15,654 nt of DNA, taken from NCBI GenBank assembly GCA_963978265.1, contig CAXBQV010000034.1:1-15654 (forward strand), written 5' to 3'. Positions 1-8,258 of this stretch are shown here, piece after piece. The stretch comes from JAKALQ01 sp963978265. GTDB lineage: Bacteria; Actinomycetota; Actinomycetes; S36-B12; UBA5976. A program made the position numbers and the translations under genes. Within the stretch, counting starts at the first letter, position 1; the number at the start of each line of letters is the position of its first letter. The notes beneath the pieces are model-generated. The model was not told the origin of the DNA and ran no database searches. It saw only the letters and a program-made list of their open reading frames with translations.

Positions 1-1
1 C

Positions 2-70
2 GGCCTTGGCTGGGTGCCATGCGTCGGTCCGACGCTCGCCGCGGTGCAGACGCTCGCGTTCACCGAGGCG
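2..70 (+). other. CcdA-like (DsbD transmembrane family) fragment joined to mptB
   Basis: Read in the same frame as the mannosyltransferase, the first bases encode GLGWVPCVGPTLAAVQTLA. This matches the conserved first half of the cytochrome c biogenesis protein CcdA, GWxPCxGPxLAAxxxLA, whose cysteine exchanges electrons across the membrane. Nothing downstream continues the CcdA fold; the sequence passes directly into the first membrane segment of MptB between about positions 56 and 80. I read this as a chimeric edge or a rearrangement joint. A lineage-specific MptB N-terminus that resembles CcdA by chance is the alternative. Confidence 0.55.
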
Positions 71-1546
71 AACGCGATCGGCAGTCTCGTGCTCGGCATC
101 GGTGCGCTCGGAATGGGCTGGCTCCCACCACTTTTCAACGTCGATGCGATACCGCTGCTCGGAGCGCTGCGTACGACACTCGTCGGCGAACTGTTGAGCC
201 GTGGATCAGTACTCGTCGGTGGTGCCATGCTGGTGCAATCCTGGTTGCTGCTCGGCACCGACGTGCTGAGCGAGCGCATCAGCTCGATCCGCGACATGCA
301 ACGCGTGCTCGCACTCTGGCTGGTGCCGACCTTCCTCGTGCCGCCACTGTTCAGTCGGGATGCCTACTCCTACTTCGTACAGGGGAAACTGATGCAGAGC
401 GGCATCGATCCCTACACCCACGGTGCGGCCGCGTTCGAAGGATGGTTCCGCGCAGGTGTGGATCCGATGTGGGCTGAAACTCCGACTCCGTACGGCCCGC
501 TCTACCTCCTCATCGAACGTGTCGTCACTACCGTTGCGCAGACGCCGTATTGGTCCTCCGTCGGATTCCGACTCGTCTCCATCGCCGGCATCGCGGGCAT
601 TGCCTACGTCGTTCCGAGGCTCGCAGTGCTGCAGGGCATCAATCCGGCGGCGGCACTGTGGCTGGCCGCCTTGAATCCCTTGGTGCTGCTGCACTTCGCA
701 CTCGGCGGACACAACGACGCCGTGATGGTTGCGCTGATGCTTGCCGGCCTGTACTTCGCGATGACCTCTCGCTTGCTGGCGGCGGTCCTTCTGCTCGGCG
801 GCGCTGTCGCAGTCAAGCCGATCGCAATCGTGCTCGTGCCGTTCGCAGCACTCTTCTTTACTGGTCGCGATGCCGGAATGGGCCGACGTCTTGCCGCATA
901 CGCACTATCCGGCATTGCCACGTTGGCCGTCGTCATGTGCCTGGGTCTCGCGACCGGCGTTGGTACCGGCTGGGTGCACGCCCTCACCACGCCGGGAGAA
1001 GTCCGAACGTGGCTGTCGCCGCCGACCGCGATCGGCATGACCATCGGCCTCATCGCGCAGTGGTTCGGCAACTACACGGTGGACCCCATTGCGGTGCAGT
1101 ACGTGCGGCTCGTCTTCATCGCGGCTGCACTCGTGTTCTGCGCATACCTCCTGCTGCGGCCGCAACGACGCACTCCTGTTCGCAGTGCGGTGCTTGCGTT
1201 CACTGTCGTCATCTTCTTCGGACCGGTCGTACAACCGTGGTACTTGCTGTGGGCGCTCCCGTTGATCGCGGTCAGCGGCCTGCGCAAACCGTGGCATCTG
1301 AAAGCGGTCGTGCTCGGCACCGCTGTCGTCGTCATCTACGGTCTGTCCGAGCCGACGGCCACCTCCGATGCGCACCTCGATCTCATCGATTCGCTCGGGT
1401 TCCTTGCCGCGATCGCAGCGGTCGCCTTCGCCGTGCTGGCGAGTCCGCGTGAGCGCTCGTTGGCGCTCGGCTCGCAGTTCGCACACGGTCTCGCACCTCG
1501 CACCGAGCAGGAACGCGAACGTGCACGACAGTGGATGCTGCGTTAG
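2..1546 (+). CDS. mptB: MptB-family polyprenol-phosphomannose-dependent alpha-1,6-mannosyltransferase (5' partial)
   Basis: This is a multipass GT-C fold glycosyltransferase. MptB enzymes use polyprenyl-phosphate mannose outside the membrane to extend the alpha-1,6-mannan core of lipomannan-type lipoglycans; that function is known from Corynebacteriales and only inferred here. Numbering from GTG at 14, the family hallmarks are visible: SRDAYSY with the RD pair at residues 115-116 in the first long outer loop, a DPYT motif near 132-135, PYGP at 159-162, GGHNDA at 231-236, and about a dozen hydrophobic segments. The frame is open to the left edge, so the true start is not seen; GTG 14 is only the first possible start inside the window. 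The first ~16-20 residues do not look like MptB but like the CcdA signature GWxPCxGPxL, and the MptB-like sequence begins near AIGSLVLGIGALG. The frame ends at TAG 1544-1546. Family assignment is confident; the N-terminus is not. Confidence 0.85.
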   Translation, partial: GLGWVPCVGPTLAAVQTLAFTEANAIGSLVLGIGALGMGWLPPLFNVDAIPLLGALRTTLVGELLSRGSVLVGGAMLVQSWLLLGTDVLSERISSIRDMQRVLALWLVPTFLVPPLFSRDAYSYFVQGKLMQSGIDPYTHGAAAFEGWFRAGVDPMWAETPTPYGPLYLLIERVVTTVAQTPYWSSVGFRLVSIAGIAGIAYVVPRLAVLQGINPAAALWLAALNPLVLLHFALGGHNDAVMVALMLAGLYFAMTSRLLAAVLLLGGAVAVKPIAIVLVPFAALFFTGRDAGMGRRLAAYALSGIATLAVVMCLGLATGVGTGWVHALTTPGEVRTWLSPPTAIGMTIGLIAQWFGNYTVDPIAVQYVRLVFIAAALVFCAYLLLRPQRRTPVRSAVLAFTVVIFFGPVVQPWYLLWALPLIAVSGLRKPWHLKAVVLGTAVVVIYGLSEPTATSDAHLDLIDSLGFLAAIAAVAFAVLASPRERSLALGSQFAHGLAPRTEQERERARQWMLR

Positions 1547-1570
1547 CACCATGCGCACCGGAGCAACGGC

Positions 1571-1576
1571 TACCCT
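1571..1576 (+). promoter_or_regulatory. Leaderless-type -10 element (TACCCT)
   Basis: TACCCT fits TANNNT and ends six bases before the ATG of the SRPBCC gene, the spacing expected when transcription starts at or next to the start codon. No convincing Shine-Dalgarno lies at normal distance (GGAG is about 18 bases away) and no clear -35 was found. Confidence 0.5.
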
Positions 1577-1582
1577 CACGGC

Positions 1583-2023
1583 ATGACGCGCGTCTCTTTC
1601 CAACTCGAGCAAACCTGGTCGGTCCCCGCACAGCGGCTGTGGCAGGCGCTTGCCGACTGGGAGAGCCACTCGAAATGGATTCCCGCGACCCGCGTCCGCA
1701 TCCTGTCCGGCGACGGCGGTCTGGGCACGGCGTTCGTCGCCCGCACCGGCATCGGTCCACTTGGCTTCGACGACCACATGACCGTTATCGAATTCGACGC
1801 CGCCACCACCCACGCAGTGGTGCAGAAGACCGGCCCCCTGCTGCTCGGCAGCGCCGGGTTCCGCATCGAGGAGCGCAACGGTGGTAGCCATCTGCTCTGG
1901 TTCGAAACAGTGCACGTGCCGTACCTTCCACCCTTCCTAGTACCGGCGGTCGCACACATTGGCCGTCTACTGTTCACCGCCTCCCTGCTGCAACTGCGGA
2001 AGCAACTCGCTTCTACTGGGTGA
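1583..2023 (+). CDS. SRPBCC-fold (polyketide cyclase / START-like) protein
   Basis: This 146-residue protein is probably a cytoplasmic hydrophobic-ligand binding protein of the SRPBCC helix-grip superfamily. The signature is the opening FQLEQTWSVPAQRLWQALAD followed by a W..HSKW.P motif, a central beta-rich part with two GG turns, and a long amphipathic C-terminal helix from about residue 115. Length is typical of single-domain members. Substrate and role cannot be told from sequence; many relatives are unstudied. It lies 36 bases after mptB but has its own -10-like element adjacent to the ATG, so it may be transcribed separately and leaderless. Confidence 0.75.
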   Translation: MTRVSFQLEQTWSVPAQRLWQALADWESHSKWIPATRVRILSGDGGLGTAFVARTGIGPLGFDDHMTVIEFDAATTHAVVQKTGPLLLGSAGFRIEERNGGSHLLWFETVHVPYLPPFLVPAVAHIGRLLFTASLLQLRKQLASTG

Positions 2024-2096
2024 AACGGCGCGTGAAGCGCCGATTGCGATGATGCTGCGGCTCGGAGCAGGGTCGAATCGCCCCTCTCCCGTGGGC

Positions 2097-2102
2097 AATA
2101 AT
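2097..2102 (+). promoter_or_regulatory. Possible -10 of katG
   Basis: AATAAT within GGCAATAATGGG is the only A/T-rich hexamer in the 140-base gap before katG. There is no recognisable -35 at 16-18 bases. A transcript starting about 2109 would carry a leader of about 55 bases containing the 6-bp stem CGACGC/GCGTCG at 2115-2132. No furA gene and no obvious Fur or OxyR site was seen next to katG. Confidence 0.3.
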
Positions 2103-2114
2103 GGGAAGACGTCA

Positions 2115-2132
2115 CGACGCCCCCTCGCGTCG
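2115..2132 (+). repeat. Inverted repeat in the katG leader
   Basis: CGACGC, loop CCCCTC, then GCGTCG: a perfect 6-bp stem about 30 bases upstream of the katG start, on the likely mRNA leader. It could be a weak mRNA structure or an operator. A stem this short can arise by chance in GC-rich DNA. Confidence 0.3.
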
Positions 2133-2163
2133 AGCACACCGAATCGGAAAGAGGAAGTGCATC

Positions 2164-4329
2164 ATGTCCGACGAGCGCAAGTGCCCCGTTGCACACGGCG
2201 GTACCACCAACGACGACTGGTGGCCGAACCAACTCAATCTCAAGGTGTTGCACGCGCATTCGGAGCTTTCCGATCCCATGGGCGATGACTTCGACTACGC
2301 CGCCGAGTTCAAGACGCTCAACCTCACTTCAGTGAAGCGTGACTTGCTCGCACTCATGACCGATTCGCAGGACTGGTGGCCGGCGGACTACGGGCACTAC
2401 GGACCACTCTTCATCCGCATGGCATGGCACAGTGCCGGCACGTACCGCATCTCCGATGGTCGCGGCGGTGGCGGTCAGGGCATGCAACGCTTTGCGCCGC
2501 TCAACAGTTGGCCCGACAACGTGAACCTCGACAAAGCCCGCCGCCTGCTGTGGCCGATCAAGCAGAAGTACGGGCGCAAGATATCGTGGGCAGATCTCAT
2601 GATCCTCGCCGGCAATGTCGCACTCGAGTCGATGGGCTTCAAGACCTTCGGTTTCGGAGGCGGCCGTGCCGATGTGTGGGAAGCAGACGAGACGTATTGG
2701 GGCACCGAATCCGAATGGCTCGCTGATGAGCGTTACAGCGGCGAGCGCGATCTCGAGAATCCGCTGGCTGCGGTGCAAATGGGTCTGATCTATGTGAACC
2801 CTGAGGGTCCGAACGGACAGCCGAGCGCGTTGGCCGCGGCGCGCGACATCCGTGAGACGTTCGGCCGGATGGCGATGAACGACGAGGAGACGGTCGCGCT
2901 CATCGCCGGCGGTCACACGTTCGGCAAGGCCCACGGTGCAGGCGACGCCTCGACACTCGGTCCCGAACCCGAAGCTGCACCTTTGCAGGAGATGGGCCTC
3001 GGCTGGATGGGCAAGCACAGGAGCGGCAAAGGCGCAGATACCATCACGAGCGGCCTTGAGGGCGCATGGACCCCGACACCGATCGCGTGGGACAACACCT
3101 ACTTCGAAACGCTGTTCAAGTACGAGTGGGATCTTGTGAAGAGCCCCGCGGGCGCGCAGCAATGGGTACCAACCGACCCCACTGCACGGTCACTCGTGCC
3201 GGATGCGCATGACAAGACGAAGACGCATGCGCCGATCATGTTCACGACCGATCTTGCGCTTCGCATGGATCCTGCCTACGAGCAGATCTCACGACGCTTC
3301 CTCGAACATCCGCAGGAGTTCGCCGACGCATTCGCACGCGCGTGGTTCAAGCTCACGCATCGTGACATGGGCCCGCGCTCGCGCTACCTCGGACCGGAGG
3401 TGCCGCACGAGGAATTGATCTGGCAGGACCCGGTGCCTGCAGTCGACCACGAACTCGTGAACGACGCCGATGTCGCGTCGCTCAAGGCGAAGGTGCTGGC
3501 GTCAGGACTGACCGTCTCGCAGTTGGTCGGCGTTGCCTGGGCCTCCGCCTCAACCTTCCGCGGCACCGACAAGCGAGGCGGCGCCAACGGCGCACGCATC
3601 CGCCTCGCGCCGCAAAAGGACTGGGCCGTGAACAATCCCGCAGAGCTCGCGCAGGTGCTGCAGCAGTTGGCTGCGATCAAGGCGGAGTTCGATGCAGCAC
3701 AGGGTGCAAAGCGGATTTCGCTGGCAGATCTCATCGTGTTGGCAGGCAACGCAGCGGTCGAGAAGGCTGCGAAGGCTGCTGGTATCGATGTGTCGGTGCC
3801 GTTCACTGCGGGCCGCACCGATGCCACCGAGGCCCAGACCGATGTGCACTCGTTCCCCGTCCTCGAACCGATCGCCGACGGCTTCCGCAACTACAACAGC
3901 AGCACGTCGAAGAAGACCGCGGAGGAGCTGTTGGTCGACCGCGCCGCACTGCTCACGCTGACGGCGCCGGAGATGACCGTGCTCGTTGGCGGCCTGCGCG
4001 TGCTCAACGCGAACACTGGTCACTCCGCACTCGGCGTGCTGACGAAGCAGCCGGAGACGCTCACGAACGATTTCTTCGTGCACCTGCTCGATCCGAATCT
4101 CGCATGGGCGCCTGCGGACGCCGCAGAGTCGACGTTCTCTGCGCATGATCGCAAGACCGGCGATGTGAAGTGGACGGCCAGCCGCGTCGACCTCGCGTTC
4201 GGTTCGAACTCGATCCTCCGAGCAGTGGCCGAGGTATACGCGAGCAGCGATGCCAAGGCCAAGTTCGTGCACGACTTCGTAGCCGCATGGAACAAGGTCA
4301 TGACCCTCGACCGTTTCGACCTCGCGTAG
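2164..4329 (+). CDS. katG: Catalase-peroxidase
   Basis: KatG (721 aa) is a cytoplasmic haem enzyme that disproportionates H2O2 and also has peroxidase activity. The N-terminal active domain shows distal Arg85, Trp88 and His89 in RMAWHSAGTYR, and proximal His251 in GGHTFGKAHG. The residues of the Met-Tyr-Trp adduct needed for catalase activity are all present at the expected offsets: Trp88, Tyr210 (MGLIYVNPEGP) and Met236 (GRMAMNDEE). The second, catalytically silent duplicated domain follows from about residue 410 (a second ISLADLIVLAGNAA-type motif). ATG 2164 is chosen because GGAAAGAGGAAG precedes it and MSDERKCPVAHG is the standard family start. The nitronate monooxygenase-like gene follows after five bases, suggesting one transcript. 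Nothing essential is missing, so an active enzyme is expected. Confidence 0.97.
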   Translation: MSDERKCPVAHGGTTNDDWWPNQLNLKVLHAHSELSDPMGDDFDYAAEFKTLNLTSVKRDLLALMTDSQDWWPADYGHYGPLFIRMAWHSAGTYRISDGRGGGGQGMQRFAPLNSWPDNVNLDKARRLLWPIKQKYGRKISWADLMILAGNVALESMGFKTFGFGGGRADVWEADETYWGTESEWLADERYSGERDLENPLAAVQMGLIYVNPEGPNGQPSALAAARDIRETFGRMAMNDEETVALIAGGHTFGKAHGAGDASTLGPEPEAAPLQEMGLGWMGKHRSGKGADTITSGLEGAWTPTPIAWDNTYFETLFKYEWDLVKSPAGAQQWVPTDPTARSLVPDAHDKTKTHAPIMFTTDLALRMDPAYEQISRRFLEHPQEFADAFARAWFKLTHRDMGPRSRYLGPEVPHEELIWQDPVPAVDHELVNDADVASLKAKVLASGLTVSQLVGVAWASASTFRGTDKRGGANGARIRLAPQKDWAVNNPAELAQVLQQLAAIKAEFDAAQGAKRISLADLIVLAGNAAVEKAAKAAGIDVSVPFTAGRTDATEAQTDVHSFPVLEPIADGFRNYNSSTSKKTAEELLVDRAALLTLTAPEMTVLVGGLRVLNANTGHSALGVLTKQPETLTNDFFVHLLDPNLAWAPADAAESTFSAHDRKTGDVKWTASRVDLAFGSNSILRAVAEVYASSDAKAKFVHDFVAAWNKVMTLDRFDLA

Positions 4330-4334
4330 TCGAC

Positions 4335-5264
4335 GTGCAACGCATCGAGGAGATTCGCAAACGGCTGACGCTGCCGGTCGTCGTCGCACCGATGTTCATC
4401 GTGTCCGGCACGTCCCTGCTCATTGCGTCGTGCCGAGCAGGGCTGGTGGGCAGCATCGCGGCGGGAAGCGCGCGTACCGCCGAGCAGCTCGAGGAATGGC
4501 TGCAGGAGATCACCCGGGCGCTCGATGGCACAGATGCCATCTGGGCGGTCAACGTGCTGGTGAGCCAGAGTCACAATCCGATGCTCGCCGAGCAGCTGCA
4601 GTTGATCGGGAAGTACCGGCCGCCGATCGTCATCACGAGCCTTGGACAACCGGGAGACGTCGTCCAACTCGTGCATGCGTACGGTGGGCTCGTCTTCCAC
4701 GACGTCACCACGATGCGGCATGCGCAGAAGGCGATCGAGGCGGGCATCGACGGCCTGATCGCCGTAACTGCTGGCGCGGGTGGGCATACCGGTGCCTTGA
4801 GCCCTTTCGCCTTCGTGCCGCAGCTCCGTCGTGAGTTCGACGGTGCACTCCTGGTCGGTGGATCGATCTCCGACGGGTCGGCGATCCTCGCTGCACGCGC
4901 ACTCGGTGCGGACTTCGCGTACATGGGCACCCGCTTCGCCGCCACCGCGGAGTCCTTGGCGCACGACGACTACAAGCAGTTGCTGCTCACACAGACGGCG
5001 GCGGACATCGTGCTCACCGATCGGATCTCGGGCGTGACCGCCTCGTTCATGCGTGGTTCACTCGAACGTGCGGGTCTCGATCCGGAGAACCTGCCACCGC
5101 TGCGCGCACCGTTCACACCCGATCTGCCGGCGAACATCAAGCCGTGGCGCGACATGTGGAGCGCCGGTCAGGGCGTCGGACTGATCCACGATATTCCGTC
5201 GGTGGCGGAACTCACCGCGCGCCTGAAGTCCGAGTACGACGCAGCACGCCTGCGCATTGTCTGA
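4335..5264 (+). CDS. Nitronate monooxygenase-like NAD(P)H-dependent flavin oxidoreductase
   Basis: This 309-residue TIM-barrel flavoprotein belongs to the NMO / 2-nitropropane dioxygenase family (PF03060 type). Visible family features are the first beta strand PVVVAPMF, the loop AGLVGSIAAGSARTAEQLEEW, HDVTTMRHAQKAIEAG, the FMN-site segment AVTAGAGGHTG with its histidine, and the phosphate-binding VGGSISDGSAILAARALGA followed by YMGTRF. Members oxidise nitronates or act as enoyl reductase-like flavoenzymes; the true substrate is unknown. GTG 4335 is chosen because it gives a normal start (VQRIEEIRKRL) five bases after the katG stop; an ATG at about 4391 would remove the first beta strand. There is no strong ribosome site, so translation may be coupled to katG. 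It converges on mgtA with an 18-base gap and no visible terminator. Confidence 0.85.
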   Translation: MQRIEEIRKRLTLPVVVAPMFIVSGTSLLIASCRAGLVGSIAAGSARTAEQLEEWLQEITRALDGTDAIWAVNVLVSQSHNPMLAEQLQLIGKYRPPIVITSLGQPGDVVQLVHAYGGLVFHDVTTMRHAQKAIEAGIDGLIAVTAGAGGHTGALSPFAFVPQLRREFDGALLVGGSISDGSAILAARALGADFAYMGTRFAATAESLAHDDYKQLLLTQTAADIVLTDRISGVTASFMRGSLERAGLDPENLPPLRAPFTPDLPANIKPWRDMWSAGQGVGLIHDIPSVAELTARLKSEYDAARLRIV

Positions 5265-5282
5265 AATCACGCCGGGGCCGCG

Positions 5283-7817
5283 TCAGGCTGGAATGCGCTC
5301 ATCGACGTACGCAGCCATCCGTTTGGTTCTTCGCAGCACCGCCTTGGTCGCCTCGTTCGCCAGGATGTAGCCGAGCGAGAGCACGAGGACGAGCACCAGC
5401 GCATCGGTGGGTAGGGGCTGCATTTGCACGAGCGCGCCGACGTCGGTGAGTCCTACCAGCAGGCCCACCGCGACCATGAGCAGGCTTGCCTCGGTCAACA
5501 CGCGCCCCGGTCGGCTTCGGAACGACGACCGATTCGTGCGGAGCACGAGGAGTGCAATGAGTTCGGTGAACAGCGACAGCACGAACCAACTCGACCTGAA
5601 CAACTCCGGATCAGCGTGGATGTAGTTGCGAAGTACCACGAAGGCCGTCACATCGAACACCGAGCTCACGATTCCGAACAACACCATGAAGCCACGGATG
5701 CTGCGCATATTCCATGTCCGCGGGCTCTGCTCCTGCTCGGGATCGACACGATCCGTTGCGATCGCCAGTGCTGGGCCGTCTGACAGGAGATTGAGCAACA
5801 GGATCTGTGCAGGCAACAACGGGATGAACGGCAGGATCACCGACGCAAGCACCAGTGACACCATGTTCCCGAAATTGGCACTGATGGTGATGCGGACGTA
5901 CTTCAAGGTGTTTGCGAAAGTTCGACGGCCGAGCCGGATGCCGTCGGCGATCACATCGAGGTTCTTGTCCAGAATCACGAGCGCCGCTGCCTGTTTCGCA
6001 ACATCAGCACCGGTATCGACGGCGATACCGACATCCGCCACCCGCAGCGCCGCAGCATCATTGATGCCATCACCGAGGAACCCGACGGCGTGGTCGAGCC
6101 GCTTGAGCGCCAGAACGATTCGCTCCTTCTGCAGTGGATCCACCGCGGCATAGACCCGCACCGTCCGGGCGGCATCGGCCAGTGCCGGATCATCGAGTTG
6201 CTCGATGTCAGCACCGGTGAGCACACGCGATGTGTCGAGTCCGGCAGTTCTGGCCACAGCAGTCGCGATCGCTGCGTTGTCGCCGGTGATGAGGGCGAGG
6301 TCCACATTGATGTCGCGGAGGTGCGCAATTGCGTTTCGAGCGGTGTCCGTGGCGGGATCCTGCAGTGCGAGCAGTCCCTCGAGCACGAGATCCACCTCAT
6401 CGGCAACGGCCACCGTCCGCGCGGCAGGAAGTGCGCGGCTGGCGACTGCCAGCACGCGGAACCCCTGTTCGCTGAGTTCGTCGAACTGGTGTTGCACGGT
6501 GGCACGTACGGTGGCCAGCGGGACAACGTCGGCGCCTCGTCGGGCACTGCCGCATTGGTTGAGTACGGATTCGAAGGCTCCCTTGCAGATGAAGTCCCCG
6601 GTAGAAGTGAGAACGGACAATCGGCGACGACGAAAGTCGTACGGGACTTCGGCGACGAGCTGGACGCCACCGAGGTCGGGGTGCCGCCTGCTGATCGCGA
6701 CATCGAGTGGGTTCGGGTAATCCTGCTGCAGGCCCGCGTTGAGGGCGGCGAGGAGCAGCACCTGCTCGCTCTCGTTCCCCTCAAGATCGAGTGCGCGATC
6801 GAGTTCGACCACGCCCCGTGTCAGCGTTCCCGTCTTGTCGCAACAGAGGATGGTCATGGCGCCGATGTCCTCGATGGCGTCGAGGCGCTTCACCAGCACG
6901 GATTTCGCCGCCATCATCCGCGCGCCTATCGAGAGTGACACCACCACGATTGCCGGCAACATCTCGGGCGTGATGCCGACGCCGAGCGCCAATGCGAAGA
7001 GCATCGAATCGATGAGGGGACGGTGCAGGAGCACGTTGATGAGCAGCACGGCGATAACGAGCAGCATGATCACGCGGGTAAGCATCAGCCCAAACGCCGT
7101 CATCTCATGCTCGAAGCGCGTCTCGACCTCTTTCGAACCGATGTGTGCAATGAGCGATCCGAACTTCGTCTCGGTGCCGGTTGTGAGTACAACTGCCGTT
7201 GCGCGACCGCTGACGACACTACTGCCGTAGTAGGCGGCCTGCGCCAAGAGGCCGTCGGTTGATCCATCCGCATCGGCGGCCTTCTCGACCGGGTTGGACT
7301 CCCCCGTGATCGATGATTCGTCGACGAGCAACGTCGTCGATTCGAGCAGTCGAAGATCGGCGGGCACGATGTCACCCGCCTTGAGCAGGACGACGTCGCC
7401 CGGTACGAGGTCCTCCGGCAGCACTTCGACTTCGCGGCCATCCCGAAGCACGTCGGCGTGCACCCGGACGCGGGCGAGCAGCGTTTCCATGAGCGCACTG
7501 GCCCGTCGCTCCTGCACGAACCCGAGCAGACCGCTCGCCAAGATCATCACAAGAATGATCACGCCGTCGATGACATTGCCAAGTGCCATGGAGATCGCCG
7601 TTGCGACCGCAAGCACAATCACCATCGGACTGACGAACTGGCGGACCAACAATGGCCACCAACTCGGGACGCCCCGCCGCTCGACGGCGTTCCGGCGAAC
7701 CCGTGCAGCCGCTTGTGCGCTACTGAGCCCACTGCGCGTCGTGTCGAGTTCGGTGAGGAGCTGCGCAACCGGCATCGTCCACAGGTCGATTCGCACCGCC
7801 ATCACCACCGCTTGCAT
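5283..7817 (-). CDS. mgtA: Magnesium-translocating P-type ATPase (P3B, MgtA family)
   Basis: This 844-residue inner-membrane pump is predicted to import Mg2+ at the expense of ATP. P-type motifs appear in order: actuator TGES at 171-174; membrane motif PEMLP at 284-288 within GVGITPEMLPAIV, typical of MgtA rather than Ca2+ pumps; the phosphorylated Asp327 in DKTGTLT; TGDN at 511-514; and hinge GDGIND at 582-587. Hydrophobic pairs lie near 60-100 and 240-300, with six more in the C-terminal ~200 residues. Start ATG 7817 has GGAGG three bases upstream, a little close; an ATG at 7802 has only a weak site. The frame stays open upstream as far as 8132, but that part reads antisense to the S4 gene and has no P-type character, so it is excluded. 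It diverges from the S4 gene over 69 bases; no Mg2+-sensing leader was recognised. Confidence 0.92.
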   Translation of the reverse strand: MQAVVMAVRIDLWTMPVAQLLTELDTTRSGLSSAQAAARVRRNAVERRGVPSWWPLLVRQFVSPMVIVLAVATAISMALGNVIDGVIILVMILASGLLGFVQERRASALMETLLARVRVHADVLRDGREVEVLPEDLVPGDVVLLKAGDIVPADLRLLESTTLLVDESSITGESNPVEKAADADGSTDGLLAQAAYYGSSVVSGRATAVVLTTGTETKFGSLIAHIGSKEVETRFEHEMTAFGLMLTRVIMLLVIAVLLINVLLHRPLIDSMLFALALGVGITPEMLPAIVVVSLSIGARMMAAKSVLVKRLDAIEDIGAMTILCCDKTGTLTRGVVELDRALDLEGNESEQVLLLAALNAGLQQDYPNPLDVAISRRHPDLGGVQLVAEVPYDFRRRRLSVLTSTGDFICKGAFESVLNQCGSARRGADVVPLATVRATVQHQFDELSEQGFRVLAVASRALPAARTVAVADEVDLVLEGLLALQDPATDTARNAIAHLRDINVDLALITGDNAAIATAVARTAGLDTSRVLTGADIEQLDDPALADAARTVRVYAAVDPLQKERIVLALKRLDHAVGFLGDGINDAAALRVADVGIAVDTGADVAKQAAALVILDKNLDVIADGIRLGRRTFANTLKYVRITISANFGNMVSLVLASVILPFIPLLPAQILLLNLLSDGPALAIATDRVDPEQEQSPRTWNMRSIRGFMVLFGIVSSVFDVTAFVVLRNYIHADPELFRSSWFVLSLFTELIALLVLRTNRSSFRSRPGRVLTEASLLMVAVGLLVGLTDVGALVQMQPLPTDALVLVLVLSLGYILANEATKAVLRRTKRMAAYVDERIPA

Positions 7818-7873
7818 TGTCCTCCGAACTGCCGCGAAGTGCAGGCTGCTGACTGGACAATCACATTGCGCCC

Positions 7874-7879
7874 TAGGCT
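7874..7879 (+). promoter_or_regulatory. Leaderless-type -10 element (TAGGCT)
   Basis: TAGGCT ends seven bases before the ATG of the S4-domain gene, the position expected for a leaderless transcript. A TGGACA at 7854-7859 resembles a -35 but is only 14 bases away, which is short. No Shine-Dalgarno is present in those seven bases. Confidence 0.5.
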
Positions 7880-7886
7880 CGGATGC

Positions 7887-8258
7887 ATGGCAGATGCAGT
7901 CGGCGCGCGTATCGACGTATGGGTGTGGGCCGTGCGCCTGTATCCGACGCGTTCGGTCGCGGCAGATGCATGCCGGGCGGGTCACGTGAAGGTGAACGAC
8001 GTACGGGTGAAGCCTTCGCAGGTGGTGAAGATCGGCGACGTCGTGCGCGCCTACACACCCGGTGGTGAGCGCATCGTCGTGGTGTCCGGCCTCCTCTCGA
8101 AGCGAGTGGGTGCCGCGATGGCAGTCCAGCACTACGAGGATCGCACTCCCCCGAAACCCCCGAAGGAAGAGCGGGACGTCTTCGCCATCCGCGAGCGAGG
8201 GGCCGGACGGCCCACAAAGCGCGACCGGCGCCTCACCCAGCGACTACGCGGGCGTTGA
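7887..8258 (+). CDS. S4-domain RNA-binding protein (HslR/Hsp15-like)
   Basis: This small cytoplasmic protein (123 aa) has an N-terminal S4 domain over about residues 8-55. The pattern RIDVWVWAVRLYPTRSVAADACRAGHVKVNDVRV is the alpha-L RNA-binding motif, followed by PSQVVKIGDVV. A linker and a basic C-terminal tail (ERGAGRPTKRDRRLTQRLRGR) follow. Relatives such as Hsp15 bind stalled 50S subunits carrying peptidyl-tRNA; whether this one does is inference. ATG 7887 fits both the domain start and the TAGGCT -10 element seven bases upstream. The upstream continuation of the frame lies inside antisense mgtA and is not credible. Its last 15 bases overlap the convergent five-cysteine gene. Confidence 0.85.
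   Translation: MADAVGARIDVWVWAVRLYPTRSVAADACRAGHVKVNDVRVKPSQVVKIGDVVRAYTPGGERIVVVSGLLSKRVGAAMAVQHYEDRTPPKPPKEERDVFAIRERGAGRPTKRDRRLTQRLRGR

Noticed and set aside
4170..4334. Upstream extension of the nitronate monooxygenase frame into katG
   Set aside because: It would overlap the katG C-terminus by 160 bases and reads MDGQPRRPRVRF-type sequence unlike the family; GTG 4335 gives the standard start.
3550..4964. Long minus-strand open frames opposite katG and the flavoprotein gene
   Set aside because: Arg/Cys-rich composition with no motif; shadows of the strongly supported plus-strand genes.
7818..8132. In-frame N-terminal extension of the Mg2+ ATPase on the minus strand
   Set aside because: The sequence is His/Arg/Cys rich, has no P-type or regulatory-domain character, lies antisense to the S4 gene, and the true start has a GGAGG site at 7817.
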